Positions 6,728 to 13,931 of a stretch of 36,048 nt of DNA are shown here, in pieces. The stretch spans positions 1-36,048 of the forward strand of contig JBKPCD010000275.1 of the NCBI GenBank assembly GCA_046727175.1, given 5' to 3'. The DNA comes from JBKPCD01 sp046727175 (GTDB taxonomy: Bacteria > Acidobacteriota > Vicinamibacteria > Vicinamibacterales > 2-12-FULL-66-21). Under the pieces are notes generated by a model that was not told the DNA's origin, made no database searches, and saw only the letters and a program-made list of their open reading frames with translations. The stretch's first letter is position 1, and each line of letters starts with the position of its first letter. The position numbers and the translations under genes are program-made.

Positions 6728-8611
6728 CTATCTGGCGCGGGAACAGCCGGGCAGACGAAATGCGCCAATCTTGGTGGAGTACGCCGGCGCATCTTTTTTG
6801 ACGTAGTCGCCGACATACCAGATCGTGCAGTCGTCGGCGGGATCGATGGCGCTCTGCGTGTAGTCCTGCCAGCGCATGATCGTCTGCACACCCTCGCCGT
6901 GGACGAGAGTGGCCTCACGGAGCGTGAGCGAGCCGGGAGGGTCGCCGGCGAGCCGCGCCGCGAATCGCTGGCCTGCGAAGTGGGATCCACCGCCGAACGA
7001 GTACCCGACACCGATGTTGCCGAATCGATCGATCGCCGGACTGGCCATCCACCGGAACAGACCGTCCGATATGTAGGTGCCCTGCTGATACAAGGTCACC
7101 TTGCGGTCCTTCCCGACCCGGAGCTCGTACCAGCGCACGCCTCCGCCGCCTGACGATGTGTTGACGGAGTGGACGCCAACAATCGACTCGCGATTCGCGA
7201 CGCGGCGGTACACGAGGCGCGACATGATCTTGTCTCCCTGAGCATCGAGGCGGCGATCGGTGCCAGATTGGGGGACGCAGTTCGTGAGCTGCCCATCGCA
7301 CAGATAGTGATACGGCGCGACGGCAATCTTCTCCGGCCCGGTGACCGTCGTGTTCGCCGGGTTCTTCCAGTCCACGTGGAACTGCCACACGTCGATGTTG
7401 GAGGCTTCGAGAACCTCGTCGAGTTGCGTCCCGCCTGCTGCGATCATGATGTTCGGCGCGCCCGAGGGTGGCAGACTCCTGCCGTCAAGATCTGCGTTGT
7501 TGAGGAAATTGACGTTCTCGACGATGACGCACTGCTCGGTGGCAGGCGCCCCCTTCAGCATCCTCGCGCGATCGACGACGCATGCGTGTTTCTGTGTCGC
7601 AATCGTGTCCGAGATTCGATTGTCACCGGTACTCGTCGGCACGTAATAGCCATCGGGCCAGATTGCCGGTCGCGGATAGTCGGGAAAGAGCGGACGCAGG
7701 AATTCGTACCGGTAGTACGGTCCGAACGGATCGGGGCCGACGCTCAACGCGTAACACATCGAGAACGGTCCTTGGGGCGCTTGCTGACCACGCTGACTGC
7801 GTCCGCGCTGACCGGGTTGTTCCGGCGGACCCGGTGGCGGCGCTGGCGGTTTGAAGAGTTCGACGGCACGACCGGGCTGACCGGCCACGCCCGGTGGGCT
7901 GACGTGTGCAGGATCGCCGCCTTTCCATTCACCCGGCTGATCGGGCCGCGGTGCGGCTCTTCCGAAGATCGGCATGACGATGAGCCATCGATCGGCGAGT
8001 TGGTCGTAGCGCACGACGGCATCGCCGTTGTTGCGCGCTTCGCACGTGCCGCCGAACCCCTTGAACACATTGTTCGTATTCACCGGTCCATACAGGACCT
8101 TGCCGGTCGTGTCGAACTGTTTGCCCTTCTTGCTGAAGATCGCCATCCGTGAGTTCACGATCTGCACGATGTGATTCGGACCGACCGCAAGCGTATTGTC
8201 CGACGGGTTGCGCAAGGTGGCGGTCCCCTGCGGCCCCTCGAAGCCCACGCCGAGCCCGTCGAAGCTGTCGACGAGCGTGGCCGGCGGCCTGGTACCTTGC
8301 GACGTCTGTTCGACAGCGGCTGCCCCGGAAGGCACGGTAATCTCCGGCGGCGTGATGGGCGCGGCCGCAGGCGGCGCCTGCTCCTCTGCATCATCGAGAT
8401 CGCGATCATCGGAACCCGGGGCGAGGCGTCCCGTCGGCAGCTGGCGCACGTTCGCCGCAAGCGGCGCCGACACGTCGATCGCGACGGGACGATGCACCGA
8501 GACTGCGTGCTCGTCCGGGCGCGCACGCGTCTCCCACCGCAGCGACACAACGACGAGCGCAACGAGAATCGAGAGTGTCGCGAGCCTGAGGACTCGCGCA
8601 GCGGACTTCAT
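6728..8611 (-). CDS. Large secreted protein of unknown function, propeller-like
   Basis: A 627-residue exported protein. The N-terminus (MKSAARVLRLATLSILVALVV) is a signal peptide or anchor, followed by a Pro/Ala-rich linker to about residue 100. The rest has repeated beta-strand patterns with Trp/Tyr and Asp-Gly turns, such as LAVGPNHIVQIVN, YDQLADRWLIVMP, GDAVVRYD and SPAIDRFGNIGVGYSF, which suggest a beta-propeller, but no catalytic motif is recognisable. A Pro/Gly-rich insert lies in the middle. The start at 8611 is chosen because GGAGTG lies about 6 bases before the ATG; the open frame upstream runs 58 codons through a G-rich tandem repeat and is not real protein. Similar proteins are familiar from acidobacterial genomes as hypothetical. 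It is transcribed alone. Confidence 0.75.
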   Translation of the reverse strand: MKSAARVLRLATLSILVALVVVSLRWETRARPDEHAVSVHRPVAIDVSAPLAANVRQLPTGRLAPGSDDRDLDDAEEQAPPAAAPITPPEITVPSGAAAVEQTSQGTRPPATLVDSFDGLGVGFEGPQGTATLRNPSDNTLAVGPNHIVQIVNSRMAIFSKKGKQFDTTGKVLYGPVNTNNVFKGFGGTCEARNNGDAVVRYDQLADRWLIVMPIFGRAAPRPDQPGEWKGGDPAHVSPPGVAGQPGRAVELFKPPAPPPGPPEQPGQRGRSQRGQQAPQGPFSMCYALSVGPDPFGPYYRYEFLRPLFPDYPRPAIWPDGYYVPTSTGDNRISDTIATQKHACVVDRARMLKGAPATEQCVIVENVNFLNNADLDGRSLPPSGAPNIMIAAGGTQLDEVLEASNIDVWQFHVDWKNPANTTVTGPEKIAVAPYHYLCDGQLTNCVPQSGTDRRLDAQGDKIMSRLVYRRVANRESIVGVHSVNTSSGGGGVRWYELRVGKDRKVTLYQQGTYISDGLFRWMASPAIDRFGNIGVGYSFGGGSHFAGQRFAARLAGDPPGSLTLREATLVHGEGVQTIMRWQDYTQSAIDPADDCTIWYVGDYVKKDAPAYSTKIGAFRLPGCSRAR

Positions 8612-8639
8612 TGGGCACTCCATTGAAACGTAATCGAGA

Positions 8640-8780
8640 AAACAGGAGCCGGGACTCCGGGGGCGGGGCGCCGGGAACCGGGGGCCAGGGACCGGGGCTG
8701 GGGACCGGGGCTGGGGACCGGACCGGAGACCCTGGGGCCGGGGACCGGGGGCCCGGGGCCGGGGATCGGAACGGGAACCG
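8640..8780. repeat. G-rich tandem repeat with quadruplex potential
   Basis: The + strand is a run of GGGG/GGGACCGG words; the clearest part is two exact 13-bp units ACCGGGGCTGGGG (8691-8716) with degenerate copies on both sides. Many GGGG tracts within short distance could form G-quadruplexes. It sits directly upstream of the secreted-protein gene and keeps a frame open through it, which explains the spurious N-terminal extension of that gene. Confidence 0.8.
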
Positions 8781-8840
8781 TCCACTGAGATGTGAGTGTC
8801 ATCATAGCGGGAGAGTGGCGCTATGACTCCATAACACTAA

Positions 8841-8957
8841 CAGGATGCTGAAAAACGCATCCTGCATGGGAAATGGGAGATGGGAAATGGAAAACCTGGA
8901 CATTTTGCCATCTCCCATTTGCCATTTCCCATCAGGCCGCCTTTTTACATCGGCCTG
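8841..8957. repeat. Three successive hairpins, the middle one of ATGGGAA heptamers
   Basis: First, CAGGATGC (8841-8848) pairs with GCATCCTG (8857-8864). Second, heptamers ATGGGAA/ATGGGAG at 8866-8890 pair with CCATCTCCCATTTGCC and following at 8908-8932, the arms ending in CCTG and CAGG. Third, CAGGCCG (8933-8939) pairs with CGGCCTG (8951-8957). The last one lies 20 bases after the stop of the minus-strand 59-residue gene and could be its terminator. The rest of 8612-8977 is repeat DNA with no plausible coding frame. Confidence 0.8.
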
Positions 8958-8977
8958 CTATTTTGATGGGACGCCGG

Positions 8978-9157
8978 TCAGGTGGTCTCGCGCTGGAGCT
9001 GTGCGAGAAGTCTCTCCACGAATTCCTGACGTTGCGCGAGCTCGTGACGAAGGTCGCGCGCCTCCGTCCGCGAAACCTCGATCCGCAAGGCGGGAAGATA
9101 ATCCTGCAGGAGCGACCGAAGCAGATCCGTCTCCTCCGCCGTGAGTTCGAGCCGCAT
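8978..9157 (-). CDS. Small helical protein, 59 residues
   Basis: A short gene with a convincing ribosome site (AGGGGAG 7-9 bases before the ATG). The product begins MRLELTAEETDLLRSLLQDY and continues with an acidic/basic, leucine-spaced sequence ending QLQRETT. Heptad-like leucines (LLRSLLQDYLPAL and FVERLLAQLQ) with a break in the middle suggest two helices folding back as a hairpin. I have the impression that similar 55-60-residue proteins starting with a strand and ELTxEE are common in Acidobacteriota and related phyla, but I cannot name a family. It is followed by a hairpin that could end the transcript. The function is unknown; the start site and codon pattern support a real gene. Confidence 0.7.
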   Translation of the reverse strand: MRLELTAEETDLLRSLLQDYLPALRIEVSRTEARDLRHELAQRQEFVERLLAQLQRETT

Positions 9158-9311
9158 GTAAGTCTCCCCTAAGGTCCGAGCGACGCTGACTCACCCACCA
9201 ACGATCACGCAGCGCTCACGACGTTCAGCTTCAGATTATAGGCTGCCATCGCCGGCAAGGAGATCTCGGTCAACGACATGCGAAAAAGCGTAGAATCGAT
9301 CGAGGCTCCGT

Positions 9312-10028
9312 ATGGGCTTCATTCGATCGACGGCGCTCGGACTGCACATGGTCCTAGCGGCATGCGGCCCACACGCGTCAGACTCCAGCTCAGCGGACCA
9401 GGGCTCGCAGCCGGAGCGCGCGCGGGCCCGCATGGTCGAGCAACAGCTCCGTGCTCGCGGCATCCACGACGAGAGCGTCTTGCGTGTCATGGGCCGCCTG
9501 CCGCGCGAGCTGTTCGTTCTTCCGGATCTCCGCCCGCAGGCCTACGACGACAATCCGCTTCCCATTGGCCACGAGCAGACCATTTCGCAACCGTACATCG
9601 TCGCCTACATGACCGAGGCGCTCAGGCCGACCGCAACACAGAAGGTCCTGGAGATTGGGACGGGATCGGGCTACCAGGCCGCGGTGCTCGCGTCGATCGT
9701 CCGCGAGGTCTACACGATTGAGATCATCGCGGAGCTCTCCGCCCGCGCTGAACGTACTTTCACGGAGCTGGGCATCCAGAACGTGCACGTGCGGGTCGGC
9801 GACGGATACGCGGGCTGGCCGCAGGCGCAGCCATTCGACGGCATCGTGGTGACAGCAGCCCCCGATCATGTGCCACAGCCGCTGGTCGATCAACTCGCGG
9901 TCGGCGGGCGCATGGTCATCCCGGTCGGCACAGGGATTCAGGAGCTGCTCGTCATCGAGAAGACACCGGGGGGCGTGCTGCGCAGGAGTGTGCTCGACGT
10001 GCGGTTCGTGCCGCTCGTGCGAAGGTGA
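9312..10028 (+). CDS. pcm: Protein-L-isoaspartate O-methyltransferase, lipoprotein-like
   Basis: A 238-residue SAM-dependent methyltransferase that repairs isoaspartyl residues in damaged proteins. Family features are QTISQPYIVAYM at 89-100, the SAM motif VLEIGTGSGYQAAVLA at 112-127, GDGYAGWP at 163-170 and TAAPDHVPQPLVDQL at 181-195. Unlike cytoplasmic PCMT it has an N-terminal hydrophobic stretch ending in LAAC (15-18), a likely lipobox, so the enzyme may be a lipoprotein acting in the periplasm; the supply of SAM there would be a problem, so this is uncertain. The alternative start is the ATG at 9432 (residue 41, MVEQQLRARG), which would give an ordinary cytoplasmic enzyme. A TAGAAT box lies about 15 bases before the first ATG. 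It converges on the next gene with a 10-base gap. Confidence 0.9.
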   Translation: MGFIRSTALGLHMVLAACGPHASDSSSADQGSQPERARARMVEQQLRARGIHDESVLRVMGRLPRELFVLPDLRPQAYDDNPLPIGHEQTISQPYIVAYMTEALRPTATQKVLEIGTGSGYQAAVLASIVREVYTIEIIAELSARAERTFTELGIQNVHVRVGDGYAGWPQAQPFDGIVVTAAPDHVPQPLVDQLAVGGRMVIPVGTGIQELLVIEKTPGGVLRRSVLDVRFVPLVRR

Positions 10029-10038
10029 TCCGGCTGAC

Positions 10039-10752
10039 TCATGAACGCTCGGAGGGCGCCGCAATCGCGTCGAGGATCATGATCTTCTGCCAGATCTTGC
10101 CGGAAAGGCCGACGGTCAGCGCCTGGATGCCATTCACCGCGTCGAGCACGACGGGATCGCTCAGCGACTGAACGTGCAGCGCGGCAAGTTTGCTCGTGAT
10201 CGACAGGAGCTCCGAACAGTAGTCCAGATACCGGGTCAGATCGGTTCGCGTCATCGTGCGCGCCGGAGACGAGGGTGTTTTCGAAGCGGACCCGATGACG
10301 TGTTCGGGATCCTTCGTCAACTGATGCATGTCGATGATGTGGGCGATGCTGCGAAGCTCGTCCAGCGCGCGAAGCGCCGCGCGGCGCTTCAGGCGCGATT
10401 CGATCGTGATCAGAAAAAACACGCCGAGCCCGAGGAGAACGATCTCGTTGATTGCGGCGTCGAGACCCTGAAAGAAGTCGGCAACGCTCGAGGCGAGCGT
10501 CAGCCCGCGGACCGCCTGCACCAGGGTCCACAACGCGACGACAAAAATCAGCAGGAGGCCGGCGGCGATGCCTGCGCGGACCCGCCAATCCGATCGGCGA
10601 AGGTCGGCCGCCCGTCGCTCCGAGGCTTCCGACAATGCACACAGCTCGAGGCTGACGCGGCTCAGGCCCGAGTCGGGGAACCGCTCGCCGACCCGCTGGG
10701 CGAGCCGGCGCGCGGTTGCCGTGATTCGTTGCGGCTCAAGCTGACGGTACAT
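10039..10752 (-). CDS. Two-TM protein of unknown function
   Basis: A 237-residue protein with a basic, helical N-terminal part (1-58), two membrane segments at about 59-78 and 102-118, and a cytoplasmic helical C-terminal region containing ALDELRSIAHIIDMHQLTKDPEHV, a stretch I associate with a conserved but unnamed family of small membrane proteins. The linker SASKTPSSPAR at about 155-165 separates the last helical pair. No catalytic motif is seen. It is transcribed alone, convergent with the pcm gene and divergent from the next small gene. The reading frame is well supported by codon pattern; the role is unknown. Confidence 0.75.
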   Translation of the reverse strand: MYRQLEPQRITATARRLAQRVGERFPDSGLSRVSLELCALSEASERRAADLRRSDWRVRAGIAAGLLLIFVVALWTLVQAVRGLTLASSVADFFQGLDAAINEIVLLGLGVFFLITIESRLKRRAALRALDELRSIAHIIDMHQLTKDPEHVIGSASKTPSSPARTMTRTDLTRYLDYCSELLSITSKLAALHVQSLSDPVVLDAVNGIQALTVGLSGKIWQKIMILDAIAAPSERS

Positions 10753-10850
10753 ACAGGATGGTCACGAGCCCAGTAGAATAGTGCTCTTGCCCCTGCCGGG
10801 CGCGCAAGACAACAAGAGACGGCGGGTAATGCTGTGTGACGGATGTACTC

Positions 10851-11036
10851 ATGGATGACGACATCCGCCTGGAATATGCGGCACTGAGACGTGAGCATCA
10901 ATCGCTCACCGAAGAGCACGAACGGCTGCGCCGCAACCCTCGTGATGTGGCCGCGCACCAGGAGCACCTGCAGCGGCTGCATCAACATACTGCACGACTG
11001 CACGCGTACACCGAGCGGCTGCGTTCCAAACACTGA
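10851..11036 (+). CDS. Small charged helical protein, 61 residues
   Basis: A short protein (MDDDIRLEYAALRREHQSLT, continuing with Glu/His/Arg/Leu-rich helix to LRSKH). Leucines and histidines spaced three to four residues apart suggest one long amphipathic helix or coiled coil. The ATG at 10851 is preferred; a GTG five codons earlier (10836) is in frame. The ribosome site is weak for both. A TAGAAT box about 70 bases upstream could be its promoter. It lies between a divergent membrane protein and an ArsR operon. I do not recognise a family; it is kept because composition and codon use look like protein. Confidence 0.5.
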   Translation: MDDDIRLEYAALRREHQSLTEEHERLRRNPRDVAAHQEHLQRLHQHTARLHAYTERLRSKH

Positions 11037-11084
11037 CGACGGAGCCACGGAGCTGGCGATCGACCGGTCCCAGCCGGCTCGTCG

Positions 11085-11127
11085 TTGACACTATTTAAAT
11101 ATTTAGCTAATGTGCTAATCATACAAG
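11085..11127 (+). promoter_or_regulatory. arsR-sdpI operon promoter and AT-rich operator
   Basis: A perfect TTGACA (11085-11090) and a weak -10 TAATGT (11108-11113) are spaced 17 bases. Spacer and -10 form the only AT-rich patch nearby (ATTTAAATATTTAGCTAAT, with GCTAAT repeated at 11106 and 11114). Such AT-rich dyads are typical binding sites of SdpR/ArsR-type repressors, so the first gene probably represses its own operon. Confidence 0.6.
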
Positions 11128-11137
11128 GGCAGGTAGA

Positions 11138-11506
11138 ATGGCCGTGGCTCCGAATGCAGCGTTTCAGGCACTCGCCGACCAGACCCGCCGGGACATCCTG
11201 CGCGTGCTGCGGGGTGGTCCGCGGACGTCTGGCGAGATCGCGGCGCGATTCGCATCGAGTTGGCCGACCATCTCGCGCCATCTGGCGGTTCTCAGGCACG
11301 CCCGCCTCGTCCGCGCCCGGCGCGAAGGTCAGGAAATCCATTACGAGCTGAATACGTCAGTCTTCCAGGATCTGGTGCAGCACCTCATCGAGTGGGTCAC
11401 GCCCGCGGGAGGTCGTCATGCGAAGCGTAAGGCATCTCGGCACAATCGCCGCCGGCTTCGTCGTGAGCATCGTGGCGGTCTCCAGGCTGCCGGAAGCGAC
11501 GGTTGA
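11138..11506 (+). CDS. ArsR-family (SdpR-like) autorepressor
   Basis: A winged-helix regulator of 122 residues: the FQALADQTRRDILRVL start at 9-24, helix-turn-helix SGEIAARFASSWPTISRHLAVLR at 31-53, and wing RREGQEIHYEL at 61-71 are classic. No CxC metal-binding pair is present in the recognition helix, so it is not a classical arsenic sensor. Its neighbour is an SdpI-like membrane protein; in Bacillus subtilis the SdpR/SdpI pair forms an immunity circuit in which SdpI sequesters SdpR. The last 30 residues are Arg-rich and overlap the start of the next gene by 89 bases, so the conserved fold ends near residue 90. A GCAGGT site precedes the ATG. Confidence 0.88.
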   Translation: MAVAPNAAFQALADQTRRDILRVLRGGPRTSGEIAARFASSWPTISRHLAVLRHARLVRARREGQEIHYELNTSVFQDLVQHLIEWVTPAGGRHAKRKASRHNRRRLRREHRGGLQAAGSDG

Positions 11507-12029
11507 CGTCCTCGGCGCGCCGAGTGGGATGGTCATCGCGTTCCTCCTGCCTACAGCGGCGGCTGGCGTGTACGCGATTCTGGTCCGCCTGTGGGCGAGG
11601 GATCCGGTCAGGGATCGCAGCCAGGTCGTCGATCGGACCTTCGACGCCATCGTTTTTCGCGTCGTGCTCTTCATGGTTGCCCTGCACGTCTCGATCATCG
11701 GCGGTCTCACCAACCCGCGCCTCGCCCAACTCCTGCCTCGTATCGTCGGCGTGCTCCTGGGCGGCGTTCTGATTGCCGTCGGCAATCTCCTCCCGCGCGT
11801 CACGCCGAATCTCGTTATCGGTTTGCGGCCCTGGCATGGGTCATCTCGAACCGCGTGGCTGCGCATGCAACGTATTGCCGGCTACACCGTCGTGGGGCTT
11901 GGCGCCGTCATCGTGCTGTCGGCCGCGCTGCTGCCGACCGGCGCTGTCATGAGGAACGTCGTGTCGGGGGCCGGACTCGGTGCAGCTTGCGTGCTGCTCG
12001 CCTGCTCGCGCAAGGTGACGAATGCCTGA
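11418..12029 (+). CDS. SdpI-family membrane protein
   Basis: A 203-residue protein with about six membrane segments. The block GNLLPRVTPNLVIGLR at 122-137 followed by TAWLRMQRIAGY at 145-156 is the diagnostic SdpI/YfhL signature (family pattern GN.LP...PN..IG.R then W...HR..G). SdpI of Bacillus is an immunity protein against the SdpC toxin and a signal sensor that holds the SdpR repressor at the membrane. No sdpABC toxin genes are visible here, so the ligand is unknown; the gene could serve protection or simple membrane-stress sensing. The ATG lies inside the arsR gene and the stop overlaps the next gene by 8 bases, so the three are one operon. Confidence 0.82.
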   Translation: MRSVRHLGTIAAGFVVSIVAVSRLPEATVDVLGAPSGMVIAFLLPTAAAGVYAILVRLWARDPVRDRSQVVDRTFDAIVFRVVLFMVALHVSIIGGLTNPRLAQLLPRIVGVLLGGVLIAVGNLLPRVTPNLVIGLRPWHGSSRTAWLRMQRIAGYTVVGLGAVIVLSAALLPTGAVMRNVVSGAGLGAACVLLACSRKVTNA

Positions 12030-12405
12030 CCTGAAACTGCTCTCCGAAAGGGAATCGACGTCGATCGACATCACGGGCTGGTGTCTGCGGATTGGTGTCG
12101 CAGGGTTTTTCGTCCTCGTGGGCCTTGAAAAGTTTCCGTCCGGCCCGGGCGCGCCGTGGGTCGCGCTCTTCGATCGCATCGGACTGGGTCAGTGGTTCCG
12201 GGTTTTCACCGGCGTCGTGGAAGTCGCGGGCGGGCTGCTGTTTGCCTCGCCACGAACGACTCGCGTCGGCGCGGCTCTCCTGGCGTGCGCGATGGTCGCG
12301 GCCATTCTGGTGCACGTGTTCGTCTTCAAACGACCGGGGAACGCTGTAATTCCCGCAGCAGCACTTGCCGCAGTCCTCATCGTCGGGTTTCGAAGGCGGG
12401 AGTGA
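12022..12405 (+). CDS. DoxX-like membrane protein
   Basis: A 127-residue protein with four predicted membrane helices. The pattern RIGVAGFFVLVGLEKFP, RVFTGVVEVAGGLLFASPRTTRVGAALL and AAILVHVF is typical of DoxX/DoxD-like proteins, small quinone-associated or redox-related membrane proteins whose biochemical role is poorly defined. It overlaps the SdpI-type gene by 8 bases and so is translated from the same message. Its 3' end overlaps the convergent radical SAM gene by 29 bases. A role in envelope stress, together with the ArsR/SdpI pair, is an inference from context. Confidence 0.8.
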   Translation: MPDLKLLSERESTSIDITGWCLRIGVAGFFVLVGLEKFPSGPGAPWVALFDRIGLGQWFRVFTGVVEVAGGLLFASPRTTRVGAALLACAMVAAILVHVFVFKRPGNAVIPAAALAAVLIVGFRRRE

Positions 12406-13822
12406 TTCGCTTGGCCTTGTCGGCCGGGCGGGCACCTGTGACCTTAGAAAGTACGGCCTCCAGCATAGGCGTCATGCAGCGCAGTTGCCGCATGCGGATG
12501 ACGAAGTTCCATGCGGCCTCGAACTTCTTCCAGCCGGCCGAGTACGCGAAGTGCTTGAGCTGATGCTTGCGCGACCGGTGCGATAGCGAGGCGCGCGCGA
12601 TCGATCGCCATCGATAGAATTCGCGGTAGGCCCAGTCGTAGCCGGCCTTCAGCCGATCCGGCGCGAGCCGCGCAGGCCGATAGACGACGTGTCGCGTGTC
12701 ATAGAGATCCCAGTTGCGGCTGACGATTCGGCCCTCGCGATCCAGCTGCGCATGCAGGCGCGTGCCGGGATAGGGCGTCTGGATGTGAAAGGTCGCTGTC
12801 GTGATCCCGTGCTCGATGGCCCATTCCACCGTTCGCGGAAACACGTTCTCATCGTCGTCGTCCATCCCGAACACGAAGCTGCCGTTGATCATGATGCCCA
12901 GGTCGTGAAGCCGTCGGGTCACTTCCTCGTAGTCACGCCCGAGATTCTGGCGCTTGTTGCTGTGCAGCAGATTCGCCGGAGTCAGGGTTTCGAATCCGAC
13001 GAACAGGCTCCGCAGACCTGCTTCGGCCGCCCGCTCGATGAGATCGTCGCGCAGTATCGAATCCACCGTTGCTGCGCCCTGAAACAACCGGCCCATGCCC
13101 CGCATCCCGGCGAAGAGCGCGCGGCCGAAGCGGCGATCGCCGAGCAGGTGATCGTCGAGGAAGTACAGATGGCGGCCCGGCAGTCTGGCAATCTCCGCCA
13201 GCGCAGCGTCGACACGCTGCGTGTAAAACGAGCGCCCGCCGGCGAAGAACGCGTCCTTGTAGCAGAAATCGCAGTGCATCGGGCATCCGCGAGTGACGAC
13301 GATCGAGTTCGGAACGAGATAGAGGCGCCGCTTGATCAGATCGCGGCGGACGGCCGGAATCTGATCCAGCGTTCGGCCGGAGGTCGATTGATACATGCGG
13401 CACGGATGACCGCTGCGGAAGTCCTCGAGAAACTGCGGGAACGTCTGCTCACCCGGGCCGAGGAAGATGGCGTCCGCGTGATGGGCCGCCTCCTCCGGGA
13501 GGGCAGTCACGTGCAATCCACCGAGCGCGACGAAAGCACCCAGCGCGCGATACGCGTCGGCCAGCCGATACGCGCGATACGCGTTGGTGATGTAGACCTG
13601 AATGACGACGAGGTCCGGACGATCGTCGGTGGTCAGTGGCTCGACGTGCTCGTCGACGAGCACCGCCTCGTCGTCGGGCCGCAGGTACGCGGCAAGCGTC
13701 GCGAGGCCAAGCGGCGGGAAAAGCGAATACTTGATCGGCCGCCAGAAGGGACTTGTCGCCTCGGTCAATGCCGGAAGGATGAACTTGACGCGCAGGGGGT
13801 GCGAGAGGGCGGTTGCGGGCAT
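12377..13822 (-). CDS. B12-binding-type radical SAM protein
   Basis: A 481-residue enzyme of the cobalamin-dependent radical SAM group (BchE/HpnP-like architecture). The N-terminal 140 residues have the Rossmann-like pattern of a B12-binding domain (PPLGLATLAAYL, VALGGLHVTALPEEA, FLGPGEQTFPQFL) without a DxHxxG motif, as in many of these enzymes. The [4Fe-4S] cysteines are C180, C184 and C187 (CPMHCDFC), followed by FLDDHLLGDRRF, GFETLT and GSFVFGMDDD. The C-terminal part with TPYPGTRLHAQL and a basic helix resembles the DUF4070 tail. Such proteins methylate or rearrange lipids, cofactors or natural products; the substrate here is unknown. The ATG is 8 bases after a perfect TATAAT, implying a leaderless mRNA. 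Confidence 0.88.
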   Translation of the reverse strand: MPATALSHPLRVKFILPALTEATSPFWRPIKYSLFPPLGLATLAAYLRPDDEAVLVDEHVEPLTTDDRPDLVVIQVYITNAYRAYRLADAYRALGAFVALGGLHVTALPEEAAHHADAIFLGPGEQTFPQFLEDFRSGHPCRMYQSTSGRTLDQIPAVRRDLIKRRLYLVPNSIVVTRGCPMHCDFCYKDAFFAGGRSFYTQRVDAALAEIARLPGRHLYFLDDHLLGDRRFGRALFAGMRGMGRLFQGAATVDSILRDDLIERAAEAGLRSLFVGFETLTPANLLHSNKRQNLGRDYEEVTRRLHDLGIMINGSFVFGMDDDDENVFPRTVEWAIEHGITTATFHIQTPYPGTRLHAQLDREGRIVSRNWDLYDTRHVVYRPARLAPDRLKAGYDWAYREFYRWRSIARASLSHRSRKHQLKHFAYSAGWKKFEAAWNFVIRMRQLRCMTPMLEAVLSKVTGARPADKAKRITPAFETRR

Positions 13823-13826
13823 GACT

Positions 13827-13854
13827 TTGCATTATAGAGTATTCTTTAATGCAA
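13827..13854 (-). promoter_or_regulatory. Leaderless promoter within an inverted repeat
   Basis: On the minus strand TATAAT (13836-13831) stands 8 bases before the radical SAM ATG. It is embedded in a perfect inverted repeat, TTGCATTA (13827-13834) and TAATGCAA (13847-13854) with a 12-base gap. A dimeric regulator bound here would cover the -10 box and start codon. No good -35 is visible, which fits an activated or repressed promoter. Confidence 0.6.
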
Positions 13855-13931
13855 TGCCATTCGTGATGTGACTGACGTCGTCAACATCCTGAATCCGCGA
13901 ACGACCCTTCTCGCGCGTCGAACGCGCGGCG

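Noticed and set aside
8612..8785. N-terminal extension (58 codons, Pro/Arg-rich) of the large secreted protein
   Set aside because: It is the translation of a G-rich tandem repeat; a signal peptide with a ribosome site starts at 8611.
8841..8864. Insertion-sequence end at the CAGGATGC hairpin
   Set aside because: No transposase frame, target duplication or partner end is visible in the neighbourhood.
12689..13837. Long open frame opposite the first radical SAM gene
   Set aside because: No recognisable motif; the opposite strand has the CxxxCxxC cluster and other conserved blocks.
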